From contig JAUXXF010000025.1 of assembly GCA_030681135.1 (NCBI GenBank), positions 121,198-185,197 on the forward strand: 64,000 nucleotides of DNA, in the 5' to 3' direction. The translations under genes and the position numbers were made by a program. Below, in pieces: positions 53,981-62,277 of this stretch (the stretch's first letter is position 1; each line of letters starts with the position of its first letter). This stretch comes from Chlamydiales bacterium. Lineage in GTDB: Bacteria; Chlamydiota; Chlamydiia; Chlamydiales; SM23-39. The notes beneath the pieces were generated by a model, which saw only the letters and a program-made list of their open reading frames with translations, was not told the origin of the DNA and did not search any database.

Positions 53981-54893
53981 CTCTTGTTTGCGCCTGCGAG
54001 CTCAAGGGCTCGCTGCAGCCAGAGCGTTTTTTGCTGAAAGAAAAGTCTTAGAAGTAGATTGCGGCGCTCTGCGCCGCTGCCCTCCTCTCGATGCCAATAT
54101 TGATGCGATGACAGTGAACGTCTTCGATGCAGAAATTGGATATCTTCATACTTCCCCTGAATATGCGATGAAAAAACTTTTGACGCTTGGTTCTGGCGAT
54201 ATTTATTTTTTAGGCCATGTGTATCGGAAGGGAGAACTAGGCCCTCGCCATAACCCTGAATTTACCATGGCGGAATGGTATCGATTAAACTATCAACTAA
54301 CGGATATGATTGATGAGACCTGTCAATTCCTCTCCCTCTTTACAGGAAACTTACCCAAAAGGATTCTCTCGTATCAAGACGCTTTTTCTTCTTCTATCCA
54401 CCTCGATCCTGAAACAGCTTCCACAGAAGATTTATTAGAAGCTGCCAGACAATGCCATATCGATCTCCCTCTAGACGCTATCTCTTGGGGAAAAAATACA
54501 TTGGTCCATCTCCTTCTTACGCACGTCATCGAACCTCAGCTAGGAAGAGGCGAGATGACCGTCCTCACAGATTATCCTCCACATGAAGCAGCTCTTGCCT
54601 GCGTTGTGGAAAAAAAGGGGCGTCTAGTTGCGGAACGCTTTGAAATTTATATCAATGGACTAGAGCTAGCCAACGGATATCATGAGCTATCTGTTGCAGC
54701 TGAACTGCGAGAAAGATTCGAAAACCTCAACCAGGAAAGAAAGACTCCTTATCCCCTCGACGAACAGTTTTTAAGCGCCCTAGAAACTGGTCTCTTTCCT
54801 CCCTGCTGCGGCGTTTCTGTAGGGTTTGATCGAGCGCTCATGATCCAATATGGCCTCTCGAATATCTCAGAGATCATCCCTTTTGGGTGGTAA
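53958..54893 (+). CDS. epmA: EF-P lysine lysyltransferase (EpmA/GenX/PoxA)
   Basis: A 311-residue truncated lysyl-tRNA-synthetase-like protein that attaches lysine to EF-P Lys34. It has class II motifs: motif 1 ARAFFAERKVLEVD, then LHTSPEYAMKKLL, motif 2 FRKGELGPRHNPEFTMAEWYR (near residue 95), and motif 3 GFDRALMIQYG at the C-terminus, without an anticodon-binding domain. It overlaps efp, so enzyme and substrate are encoded together. The start is at ATG 53958 or 53973; no strong ribosome binding site chooses. No EpmB (lysine aminomutase) is visible in this window. Confidence 0.92.
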   Translation: MSPAPMTNSCLRLRAQGLAAARAFFAERKVLEVDCGALRRCPPLDANIDAMTVNVFDAEIGYLHTSPEYAMKKLLTLGSGDIYFLGHVYRKGELGPRHNPEFTMAEWYRLNYQLTDMIDETCQFLSLFTGNLPKRILSYQDAFSSSIHLDPETASTEDLLEAARQCHIDLPLDAISWGKNTLVHLLLTHVIEPQLGRGEMTVLTDYPPHEAALACVVEKKGRLVAERFEIYINGLELANGYHELSVAAELRERFENLNQERKTPYPLDEQFLSALETGLFPPCCGVSVGFDRALMIQYGLSNISEIIPFGW

Positions 54894-54902
54894 ACATCCC
54901 AC

Positions 54903-56534
54903 TTATCTCCATCTTTGCACGACAGGAACCACCCGCCCTTTGGTGAACGCCTTTTGCGTGACTCTAATCCCTAGCGGCGCTTGTCTCCGCTTATATTCAG
55001 CAGCATGAACTTTCTGAATCAGATCTTGAACGAAAGGCAATGGAACATTTCTTGTCTGAGAAATCACTTCCAAGCTCATCTGCTTTTCCAAATAATCCTC
55101 TAGAATAGGATCTAATATTTCATAAGGAGGCAAAGAATCTAGGTCCGTTTGATGAGGACGCAGCTCTGCACTCGGAACTTTATCTAAAATCGACTGAGGA
55201 ATGATCTCCTCTTGTTGATTCACAAAATGGCAAAGCTCATACACCCTGGACTTCAGAAGATCGCTAATGACCGCAAAACCTCCGCATAAATCGCCATAAA
55301 GAGTGGTGTAGCCCATAGCAACTTCACTTTTATTGCTCGTGTTTAAAAGAAGAGCTCCTTCTTGATTCGAATGTGCCATTAAAAGCATTGCACGAATACG
55401 AGCCTGAAGATTTTCCTTCACAAGATCGATAAGCTCCCCTTGCATCTCAGACTGCAATACCTCCAAATAATGTTGGAATAACGAATCAATCGACACCTCT
55501 TGCAAAGCAATCCCAAGCCGTTTTGCTAAACAAGCCGCATCGAAAGAACTTGCTGGAGAAGAAAACCGAGAAGGCAAAGCGAGAGCCTTCACGCAGCCAG
55601 GCCCTAAAGCATCTTTTGCAATACAGGCCACTAAAGCCGAATCGATCCCTCCAGAAAGGCCAATAAGAGCTTTAGAAAATCCTTGTTTATGAAAATAATC
55701 TCTCACCCCTAAAACTAAAGCGCCATACAGATCGGCCATCTCATTTTGAATCCGAGAGCAAGGACATGCATGAACATCTAATTCAATCAGTAAATCCTCC
55801 TCAACAAACCCTTTGGCCATATGAAGAAGTTCCCCTTTTTCATTGACATGTAGACTATACCCATCAAATACCAGCTGATCATTAGCTCCTACCTGGTTGC
55901 AAAGAACAACAGGACACTCCAGAGTCTTAGCAGCGGCTTTGCAAATATCGATGCGAATTTCTTTTCTTTGAAACGAATAAGGAGAAGAGGAAAGATTGAG
56001 CAATAAATCGGGCCTTTCTTTTTTAAGGCTAACTACAGGATTTTTCTCATAGTTTGTATAACCGAGAGCGCCGCTATGCCAAATATCTTCGCAAATGGTC
56101 ACAGCCACGCGCCACCCCAAATACTCCACTAAAAGCGCCTCATCTCCAGGCTCAAAATATCTCCTCTCATCAAATACATCGTAGGTCGGGAGCAGAGTCT
56201 TATCCTTAAACCCAATTAACTCTCCATTTCGAAAGACCGCCGCGCTATTACAAAGAAATTTTTCTCCCTTTCGCGGGTTGCTGCGAGGAAGTCCAATCAA
56301 TGCAAGTAAACCCTTAGTAAAAGGGCAAATCACTTCTAACTGCGCCTCAGCCTCTGCAATAAAGGCAGGGTCTAAGAGCAAATCTTCAGGAGGATATCCA
56401 GTAACACTCAGCTCTGGAAAAAGAACGATATCGACAACGAGTTTTTTAGCCCTTTGCAAGGCGTCTATTATTTTTTTTACATTCCCGGCAAGATCTCCAA
56501 TAGTAGGGTTGATTTGCGCTGCCATTAATTTCAT
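54903..56534 (-). CDS. nadE: glutamine-dependent NAD+ synthetase
   Basis: Amidates nicotinate adenine dinucleotide to NAD+ using glutamine. The 543-residue protein fuses an N-terminal nitrilase-type amidase domain (Glu in FPELSVTGYPPEDLL, Lys in KTLLPTYDVFDE, catalytic Cys in VTICEDIW) with a C-terminal ATP-pyrophosphatase synthetase domain (P-loop GLSGGIDSALVA near residue 291; NTSNKSE). All three catalytic residues are present, so it does not need free ammonia. The start at 56534 has GGAATT upstream. Convergent with epmA. Confidence 0.95.
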   Translation of the reverse strand: MKLMAAQINPTIGDLAGNVKKIIDALQRAKKLVVDIVLFPELSVTGYPPEDLLLDPAFIAEAEAQLEVICPFTKGLLALIGLPRSNPRKGEKFLCNSAAVFRNGELIGFKDKTLLPTYDVFDERRYFEPGDEALLVEYLGWRVAVTICEDIWHSGALGYTNYEKNPVVSLKKERPDLLLNLSSSPYSFQRKEIRIDICKAAAKTLECPVVLCNQVGANDQLVFDGYSLHVNEKGELLHMAKGFVEEDLLIELDVHACPCSRIQNEMADLYGALVLGVRDYFHKQGFSKALIGLSGGIDSALVACIAKDALGPGCVKALALPSRFSSPASSFDAACLAKRLGIALQEVSIDSLFQHYLEVLQSEMQGELIDLVKENLQARIRAMLLMAHSNQEGALLLNTSNKSEVAMGYTTLYGDLCGGFAVISDLLKSRVYELCHFVNQQEEIIPQSILDKVPSAELRPHQTDLDSLPPYEILDPILEDYLEKQMSLEVISQTRNVPLPFVQDLIQKVHAAEYKRRQAPLGIRVTQKAFTKGRVVPVVQRWR

Positions 56535-56652
56535 AGATAATTCCGGTCCAATATTTTACAATACAGTAAAAATATTTTAAGCTGACGCAAAAAATCAACA
56601 AGAAAATCGACCAGAATTTTTTATTCGGGTAGGTTCTTTGAATTGGAACGGG

Positions 56653-56724
56653 TATGAGCCTATCCGTAATCTAGAGGGAAAAAGATTCCCCAGATTTTTT
56701 CTCTAGATTACGGATAGGCTCATA
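56653..56724. repeat. inverted repeat with 24-bp arms in the nadE-htpG spacer
   Basis: TATGAGCCTATCCGTAATCT is continued by AGAG and repeated as the exact complement ending GGCTCATA, around a 24-base centre. It lacks a good U-tract. The ends AACC-TATGAG resemble other intergenic palindromes but the core is different from family B. Confidence 0.75.
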
Positions 56725-56814
56725 GGTTCACAGTATAGCATTGAAAAAAAACAATAAAACCTGTAAAAACAGCTTCGAAGATCACTTTTAATTAAAAAAA
56801 TGAGGAATTTGCTT

Positions 56815-58623
56815 ATGCGAGAAAACAACTTAAAAATTCATAGTGAAAATATCTTGCCGATCATTAAAAAATGGCTCTATTCCGATCGTGAAATTTTTCT
56901 ACGAGAACTCACCTCTAACGCTTCAGATGCCATTCAAAAAATGCGTCTCCTTAGTGAATCAGGATCTGCACGAACCGATAGCACATTTAAAATCTGGGTT
57001 GCTATTGATAAAGAAAAGAAAACACTGACGATCTCCGATAACGGAATTGGGATGACAGAACAAGAAGTGGAGACGTACATTGCCCAAATCGCCTTTTCTG
57101 GTGCTGAAGAATTTTTAGCAAAATATAAAGACACTGACAAAGAAGCAATTATCGGCCATTTTGGTCTCGGGTTTTATTCTGCTTATATGGTGAGTTCGAA
57201 AGTAGAGATCGATACCCTCTCTTTTCAAGAAGATGCGACACCTGTCTTTTGGTCTTGCGACGGAAGTTCTACCTATTCGATTGGAGCTGGCAAAAGGACG
57301 CAAAGAGGGACAGATATCATTTTACACCTTGATGAATCGGCCGAAGAGTTCCTCAATGAAGCAAAAATGCGAGAATTATTGAATCGCTATGCCCGATTTT
57401 TCTCTACTCCTATCGAGCTCAATGGAACTTCCCTTCATAATGGAGATCCCCTATGGCTTAAATCGCCCGCTTCTTGCACAGATAAAGATTATCTTGAGTT
57501 CTACCGAAAACTTTTCCCAGCAGATCTAGATCCTATTTTCTGGATTCATTTGAATATCGACTACCCCTTCAGACTTCAAGGTATTTTATACTTCCCTAAA
57601 ATAGACACCCACTTTGAGCCAACTGACAAAACGATCCAGCTCTTTTGCAATAGAGTGTTCGTCTCTGATCATTGCCGGGACATTTTGCCTCGCTATCTAA
57701 CGATCTTGCGTGGCGCTATCGATAGCCCCGATTTACCTCTAAATGTTTCCCGTTCTTCGCTTCAAGTAGATAAAAGCGTTAAGCAACTCAGCGCTCATAT
57801 TAGCAAAAAAATTGCCGATCGCTTAACTGGTCTTTATCGAACAGAAAAAGAGCGCTTTTTAGAACTTTGGCCAGATATCGAAGGAGTTGTGAAAATCGGC
57901 ATTCTCAACGATGACAAATTCTTCGACAAAGTCAAAGAAGTGCTTACTTGGAAAAAAGATGATGGCTCTTGGACAACAATTCCAGAAATATTGGAAAAAA
58001 GCTCTGAAAAGAAGATCTTCTATTCTACGGAGGAGCATCGAGGAGCCTCTATTTTTGATGCTTATCGAGCAAAGGGGATTGAGATCTTGATTGCGAACAC
58101 AACGGTCGACGTTCCTCTTATCCAATTTTTAGAGGGAAAAATGGGTGCCTCCTTTCAGCGAATTGATGGTTCATTAGACTCTTGTCTATTAGATCCTACC
58201 CGTGAAAAAACGATGCTTGATGCTGAAGGGAAAACCTATGCTTCTAGACTGGCTAGCTTTATAGAAACTTCTCTGAAAGAATCAGAAGTGAGCGTAGAGG
58301 CAAAAAGTCTTGCAGCGGACAATCTGCCAGGACTGCTTATACTCGATGAGCAGCAAAGGCGCGCTCGAGACTATTTTGTGATGCAAAAAATGAATGTTGC
58401 TCATCTTTTACAAAAGAAGACATTCGTGGTCAACACGAACAATAAACTCGTCCAGGCCATCGAAAAGCTTACCGCTAGTCATCCAGAAATTGCTGAAGAA
58501 ATGTCTAAAGGCGTTTATGGGCTAACTCTTTTAGCTCAAAGAGAAATTGAACCTAAAGACTTCGAAGAGGTGATTAAACAACAGACACAAATCATGGAAA
58601 GACTCTGTTCTTTGATTCAGTAA
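56815..58623 (+). CDS. htpG: chaperone HtpG (Hsp90)
   Basis: ATP-dependent dimeric chaperone of the cytoplasm. The 602-residue protein has the GHKL ATPase motifs: ELTSNASDAIQKMR (Asn near 27), DNGIGMT (near 80) and GHFGLGFYSAYMV (near 115), then the middle-domain catalytic Arg region LNVSRSSLQ (near 320) and a dimerising C-terminal domain. I begin at 56815 (GAGGAA upstream); an in-frame ATG at 56800 would add five residues. The start of the family is typically MxENNLKIHSE. Confidence 0.95.
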   Translation: MRENNLKIHSENILPIIKKWLYSDREIFLRELTSNASDAIQKMRLLSESGSARTDSTFKIWVAIDKEKKTLTISDNGIGMTEQEVETYIAQIAFSGAEEFLAKYKDTDKEAIIGHFGLGFYSAYMVSSKVEIDTLSFQEDATPVFWSCDGSSTYSIGAGKRTQRGTDIILHLDESAEEFLNEAKMRELLNRYARFFSTPIELNGTSLHNGDPLWLKSPASCTDKDYLEFYRKLFPADLDPIFWIHLNIDYPFRLQGILYFPKIDTHFEPTDKTIQLFCNRVFVSDHCRDILPRYLTILRGAIDSPDLPLNVSRSSLQVDKSVKQLSAHISKKIADRLTGLYRTEKERFLELWPDIEGVVKIGILNDDKFFDKVKEVLTWKKDDGSWTTIPEILEKSSEKKIFYSTEEHRGASIFDAYRAKGIEILIANTTVDVPLIQFLEGKMGASFQRIDGSLDSCLLDPTREKTMLDAEGKTYASRLASFIETSLKESEVSVEAKSLAADNLPGLLILDEQQRRARDYFVMQKMNVAHLLQKKTFVVNTNNKLVQAIEKLTASHPEIAEEMSKGVYGLTLLAQREIEPKDFEEVIKQQTQIMERLCSLIQ

Positions 58624-58643
58624 GAGAGGTTTTCCTAATTTTT

Positions 58644-58706
58644 TGCGGAGAATAGAGGAGTTATTCTCCGCAAAACATGCGGAGATTAGGAGGGGCATTC
58701 TCCGCA
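58644..58706. repeat. two tandem hairpins after htpG
   Basis: TGCGGAGAAT...ATTCTCCGCA at 58644-58672 is followed by a near-copy TGCGGAGATT...ATTCTCCGCA at 58678-58706. Neither has a long U-tract; they may stabilise the htpG mRNA end. Confidence 0.7.
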
Positions 58707-58763
58707 CACTTTTCATAACCGGTTTATTTTCGAAGAGATAGGATAAGCCCTAAAACAAAAAAA

Positions 58764-58790
58764 AGGATCCGCTTTGCGGATCCTGTTTTT
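58764..58790. terminator. bidirectional intrinsic terminator between htpG and yajC
   Basis: AGGATCCGC-TTT-GCGGATCCT forms a 9-bp G+C-rich stem, preceded by a run of A's and followed by a run of T's, so it terminates both the plus-strand htpG and the minus-strand yajC transcript. Confidence 0.85.
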
Positions 58791-58818
58791 CTCAAAGACT
58801 ATTTTAAGAAGCTAGAAT

Positions 58819-59172
58819 TTAAGATTCAGAAGAAGGAACTTCTGACTCGGAAGAAGGTTGTACTTCAGTAATAGCGGCTTTCAGCATTTCAATTTTGGCG
58901 CCTTCAACCATTTTGAGCACCACTGTCTGCTCTTTAATCCGATCAATTGTGCCTACAATCCCCATAGCTGTAACGCGATCGCCTTTTTTCATCGAGCCTC
59001 TCATCGACTCAGCTGCCTTGCGCCGTTTTTGCTCTGGTCTCCATAAAATCACATAGAAAAACACCAAAGCCAAACCAATCATAAGCATGGTTTGCATCAA
59101 ACTACTTTGAGAACTTGCTGCAGAATCTTGAGCGAATGCAGCGAACGGGAAAAGAAGAAAAAATTTTTTCAT
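58819..59172 (-). CDS. yajC: preprotein translocase subunit YajC
   Basis: A 117-residue single-span protein of the Sec accessory complex SecDF-YajC. It has a short N-terminal signal-like region (MKKFFLLFPFAAFAQ), the transmembrane helix MLMIGLALVFFYVILW, then R-P-E-Q-K-R-R-K and the family signature MKKGDRVTAMGIVGTIDRI. The start is set at 59172, where the export segment begins. It ends at a terminator. Confidence 0.9.
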   Translation of the reverse strand: MKKFFLLFPFAAFAQDSAASSQSSLMQTMLMIGLALVFFYVILWRPEQKRRKAAESMRGSMKKGDRVTAMGIVGTIDRIKEQTVVLKMVEGAKIEMLKAAITEVQPSSESEVPSSES

Positions 59173-59222
59173 AAAACATCCTATAATGATCTTATCTCTT
59201 AACAAAGATGCCCGAAAAAGAG

Positions 59223-60611
59223 TTATCTTTCAAGATAAGCAATATTTTCAATGTGGTAAGTATGAGGAAATTGATCTACAGGCTGAAGAGTTTTTATCCT
59301 ATACCCAAAAGCCTCAAGCTCTTGAATATTTTCTTTTTGAGTGGCCGGATTACAAGAAATGTATAAAATACCTTTAGGCTTTAAAGTTTTTACGTGATGC
59401 AAGGCCAAAGGATCCAAGCCCGCTCGAGGAGGATCTACAATGACAACATCTGGCGGCAAAAACTCCTTACTTGCCATGAATTGCGCCAACACCTTGCCCA
59501 CATCTCCTTGATAAAAAGAAATGTTTTCCAGTCCATTGCGCAAAGCATTAGCTTTTGCATCTTTAATCGCATCTGGAGAGAGCTCTATTCCTATTACATG
59601 CGAGGCCATGGAAGCAGCTACCATCCCCAAGGTTCCCGTCCCACAATATAAATCATAGATAAAAGGACGATCAAAATGGGCAATCTGGCTCAAAGCTGCA
59701 GAATAGATTTTCTCTGCTTGAAGCGTGTTAGGCTGAAAAAAAGAACTTGGACTAATCGCAAAAGACAACCTCTGCCCTCGAGTCTCAAGCTCTTCAATAA
59801 TATACTCAGGTCCTGATAAATGGACTTCCCGAAACTCCGTGGGCTTTCCTTTATTCGCTTCATGAATGCGAAGAAAAATGCTGATATCGGGAGAAGCAAC
59901 TTGTTTTACAGCGTCCACAAAATCAACATGTAGAGCCTGCTGCAACTGCTCTGGAGGCATTTCTGAACGATTGGATATGTTTAATACCACCATTTTCTGG
60001 CCTGTATGAACAGAATCTCGCAACGTTAAATAACGCAGCGTTCCCTTATCATAAGCTGGATGATACGCCGGGACGTTTGACTTTTCCCACCAAAGACGTA
60101 CAGCTTGAAGCACCTCTGAGCACCAGGGCTTACATAAATGACACTCTGTCACGTTAAACACATAAGGCTCTGCCTGAGCAATCATCAGCCCTAAAAACTT
60201 CTGGCCTCCCCGATTTTCCGAAAAAGAGAACTCCATTTTGTTCCGATAGCCAAAAGGATCATCGCAAGGCATGATCGGCAAGACGGGCGCTTGAAAAAGC
60301 TTTTCAACCAGCTTTTGTTTTCTTTGAAGCTGCGCTCCATAATCCATCTGTTGCCAGGAGCATCCTCCGCAGACCCGGGCATGAGCGCACCTAGGCTCTA
60401 CCCGCTCAGGAGAAGGGACAATCACCTCAAGGAGACGCCCTTTTCTAGGAGGCCGCGTCTTACGACGCATCTCAATCAATACCTGATCCCCTGGAAGAGT
60501 ATGCGCGATTTCAACTTCTATAGGATTTCCTTGAGGACGAGGCAAATAAGCTCTTCCATAGCCTCGTGAAGTAAATTCTTGAATGGATACTTGGCAGGTC
60601 TCGTCGTTCAT
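59223..60611 (-). CDS. 23S rRNA (uracil-5-)-methyltransferase (RumA/RlmD-like)
   Basis: A 462-residue TrmA-family enzyme making m5U in 23S rRNA. It opens with a TRAM-like OB domain, has a [4Fe-4S] cysteine set (C-x5-C-x2-C: CAHARVCGGC at about 75-84, with a further Cys later), SAM-binding motif FIYDLYCGTGTLGM near residue 315, DPPRAGLDPLAL near 395, and the catalytic nucleophile in YISCNPAT. Whether U747 or U1939 is the target cannot be told. It follows hctA on the same strand, with 34 bases between. Confidence 0.88.
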   Translation of the reverse strand: MNDETCQVSIQEFTSRGYGRAYLPRPQGNPIEVEIAHTLPGDQVLIEMRRKTRPPRKGRLLEVIVPSPERVEPRCAHARVCGGCSWQQMDYGAQLQRKQKLVEKLFQAPVLPIMPCDDPFGYRNKMEFSFSENRGGQKFLGLMIAQAEPYVFNVTECHLCKPWCSEVLQAVRLWWEKSNVPAYHPAYDKGTLRYLTLRDSVHTGQKMVVLNISNRSEMPPEQLQQALHVDFVDAVKQVASPDISIFLRIHEANKGKPTEFREVHLSGPEYIIEELETRGQRLSFAISPSSFFQPNTLQAEKIYSAALSQIAHFDRPFIYDLYCGTGTLGMVAASMASHVIGIELSPDAIKDAKANALRNGLENISFYQGDVGKVLAQFMASKEFLPPDVVIVDPPRAGLDPLALHHVKTLKPKGILYISCNPATQKENIQELEAFGYRIKTLQPVDQFPHTYHIENIAYLER

Positions 60612-60645
60612 AAGAAGGAGAGTATATTAGACTGTCTCTAAAAAC

Positions 60646-60888
60646 TCACCGTTTTTTTCTTTTGACGCCCTTGCGGCTTTTTTCTGACTTGCCCTTTTTT
60701 TTGACCTTGCCACCTTTTTCAGCTGTAACAGATTCTTTTCGAAAGATTTTAGCTATTTTTTCTAACTTAATCGTGCCCGTGCGAACTCGTTGAGCCGCCG
60801 TTTTATTGCCCCGATAAGCTTTAGCTAAGTCTTTTGTTAAGCTAATGAGTAGATGATTCAGTTGATTCATCGTCTCATACAATGCCAT
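60646..60888 (-). CDS. hctA: histone H1-like chromatin protein Hc1
   Basis: An 80-residue DNA-binding protein that condenses the chromosome in infectious elementary bodies. The start is the ATG at 60888 with GAGGAG upstream, giving MALYETMNQL; the central GNKTAAQRVRTGTIKLEKIA segment is characteristic of chlamydial Hc1, and the C-terminus (from about residue 58) is a lysine/arginine-rich tail (KVKKKGKSEKSRKGVKRKKR). The tail is shorter than in C. trachomatis. This is the best taxonomic marker in the window. Confidence 0.93.
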   Translation of the reverse strand: MALYETMNQLNHLLISLTKDLAKAYRGNKTAAQRVRTGTIKLEKIAKIFRKESVTAEKGGKVKKKGKSEKSRKGVKRKKR

Positions 60889-61015
60889 GACAAGCTCCTC
60901 TCTATGCAATTTCAGTCAATAAATAGTGCCGATTTATCTAGCAAGTTTTTTTTATTGAGTAGTATTTTTCATTTTAGGACAATGACTTGAGCGCGCTCTC
61001 TGTTAGAGGATGTCT

Positions 61016-61061
61016 GAACCTATCCCCAAAATCGACAGAAACTCTTTATTGGGATAGGTTC
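61016..61061. repeat. palindrome of family B upstream of the MOMP-like gene
   Basis: GAACCTATCCC and GGGATAGGTTC flank a core whose complement reads GTTTCTGTCGATTTTGG. It lies about 50 bases before the TTG start of the next gene. Confidence 0.7.
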
Positions 61062-61110
61062 CTGCGCTTCTGTTATAAAAAAATTTCAAACCCACCCAAA
61101 GGAGAAGTTT

Positions 61111-61902
61111 TTGCGGTATCTATCTTTATTCGCCTTGCTGACTCCTTGCATTCTATGGAGCATGCTCATCGGCAATCCTGGACAACCTCTTATCCAAAAA
61201 TATGGCGTGCTGCAGTCTTGTCCCACCTGGTGGAGTCTTCGCGCTGGGTATTTATCCGACTTCATCTATCGAGCCAAATTTAAAGATGAATTTCCCAGCC
61301 TTGATACCCCCAAGACTTCGAGCTATGTTCAACTGTCTACAGATGCAGCTCTTCTCACACTAAACATAAAAAATGTATTTGATTTTTACGGAATTGTCGG
61401 CTCAGCAGCCATGCAATTAGATCATGAAGTGTACACAAATAAAGAGTTCGCCTGGGGAGTTGGAGGAAAGTTCATTTTTTTCCGATCAGGCTCTATTCGT
61501 CTTGGAGCGGACTTTAAATATTTTGAAACGGATCAAAAACCTCTATACTTCGTCTCCGATGCACTGACTTATAACGTGGAATCAGACTTTCATCTGAGAT
61601 ATAGCGAAACCCAAGTCGCAGTTGGAGCTGCTTATCGAACAAAGCTTCTGTCCCCTTACCTTCAAGTCACCTACCTTATCTCTAAACTAGACCCACATCC
61701 CTATGTAGCAGCCGTTCGTATACCGCTGGCAGAATTTGCAGACACTCCTGCAGATATTGACTCTAAATCAGTGATCGGAAGCAAACGTTGGGGGTTAGCT
61801 GTAGGAGCCACAATCATTAGCGGCTCTAAAGGCTCTCTTACCTTGGAATCGAGAATGATCAACCAAAACGCCGTTGATCTGACTGGAGAAATTAGGTTTT
61901 GA
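61111..61902 (+). CDS. MOMP-like outer membrane porin
   Basis: A 263-residue protein with a signal peptide (LSLFALLTPCILWS) and then IGNPGQPLIQ, CPTWWSLRAGYLSDFIY, a pattern close to the mature N-terminus of chlamydial MOMP (GNPAEP ... W ... R-x-GYYGDFVF). Alternating beta-strand-like segments run to the C-terminal phenylalanine expected for BamA recognition. It is shorter than MOMP (about 370-400 residues), so some strands or variable domains are missing. The start is a TTG at 61111, supported by AAAGGAG 7-13 bases upstream; the first ATG comes only at residue 18, after the hydrophobic core. Porin function is inferred. Confidence 0.75.
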   Translation: MRYLSLFALLTPCILWSMLIGNPGQPLIQKYGVLQSCPTWWSLRAGYLSDFIYRAKFKDEFPSLDTPKTSSYVQLSTDAALLTLNIKNVFDFYGIVGSAAMQLDHEVYTNKEFAWGVGGKFIFFRSGSIRLGADFKYFETDQKPLYFVSDALTYNVESDFHLRYSETQVAVGAAYRTKLLSPYLQVTYLISKLDPHPYVAAVRIPLAEFADTPADIDSKSVIGSKRWGLAVGATIISGSKGSLTLESRMINQNAVDLTGEIRF

Positions 61903-62277
61903 TGAGGTATTGATCTATTTCAAGACGCCGCTGTTCACTTTCCGTGATGATTAATCCTTCTTTAGACCTTCAAATTCCCTGTTTTTTCACTTCTTCATTC
62001 TAACCGTGCACTGTCAATGCACGGTTTTGCTGTTTTTCATGCACTGCCAGCGCACGGTTTGAAAAACAAAGAATAAGATCCTAACAGCCAATATGTTATG
62101 CCTCTTCTTTTCGTTCTGAGTTCAATAAATAAGATTAAACTATCGCTTTATCTCCATGCTTTTAATTAAAATAATTTCTTTTTTTTCAATCAAGATAAAT
62201 AAGAACTCAAATTATCTTTATAATTTATTAATGATATTAATATAACATTAATACGAAAAACAAAAATACAGGCAATT
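61903..62277. other. 375-bp intergenic region before the LRR gene
   Basis: It contains the terminator of the MOMP-like gene (62002-62038), a second, imperfect copy of the same GTGCACTG...GCACGG hairpin at about 62039-62060, and a strongly A+T-rich tract (62130-62270) that probably holds the LRR gene promoter. No gene is seen. Confidence 0.55.
62002..62038 (+). terminator. intrinsic terminator after the MOMP-like gene
   Basis: AACCGTGCA and TGCACGGTT form a perfect 9-bp stem around CTGTCAA, followed by TTGCTGTTTTT. Confidence 0.75.
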
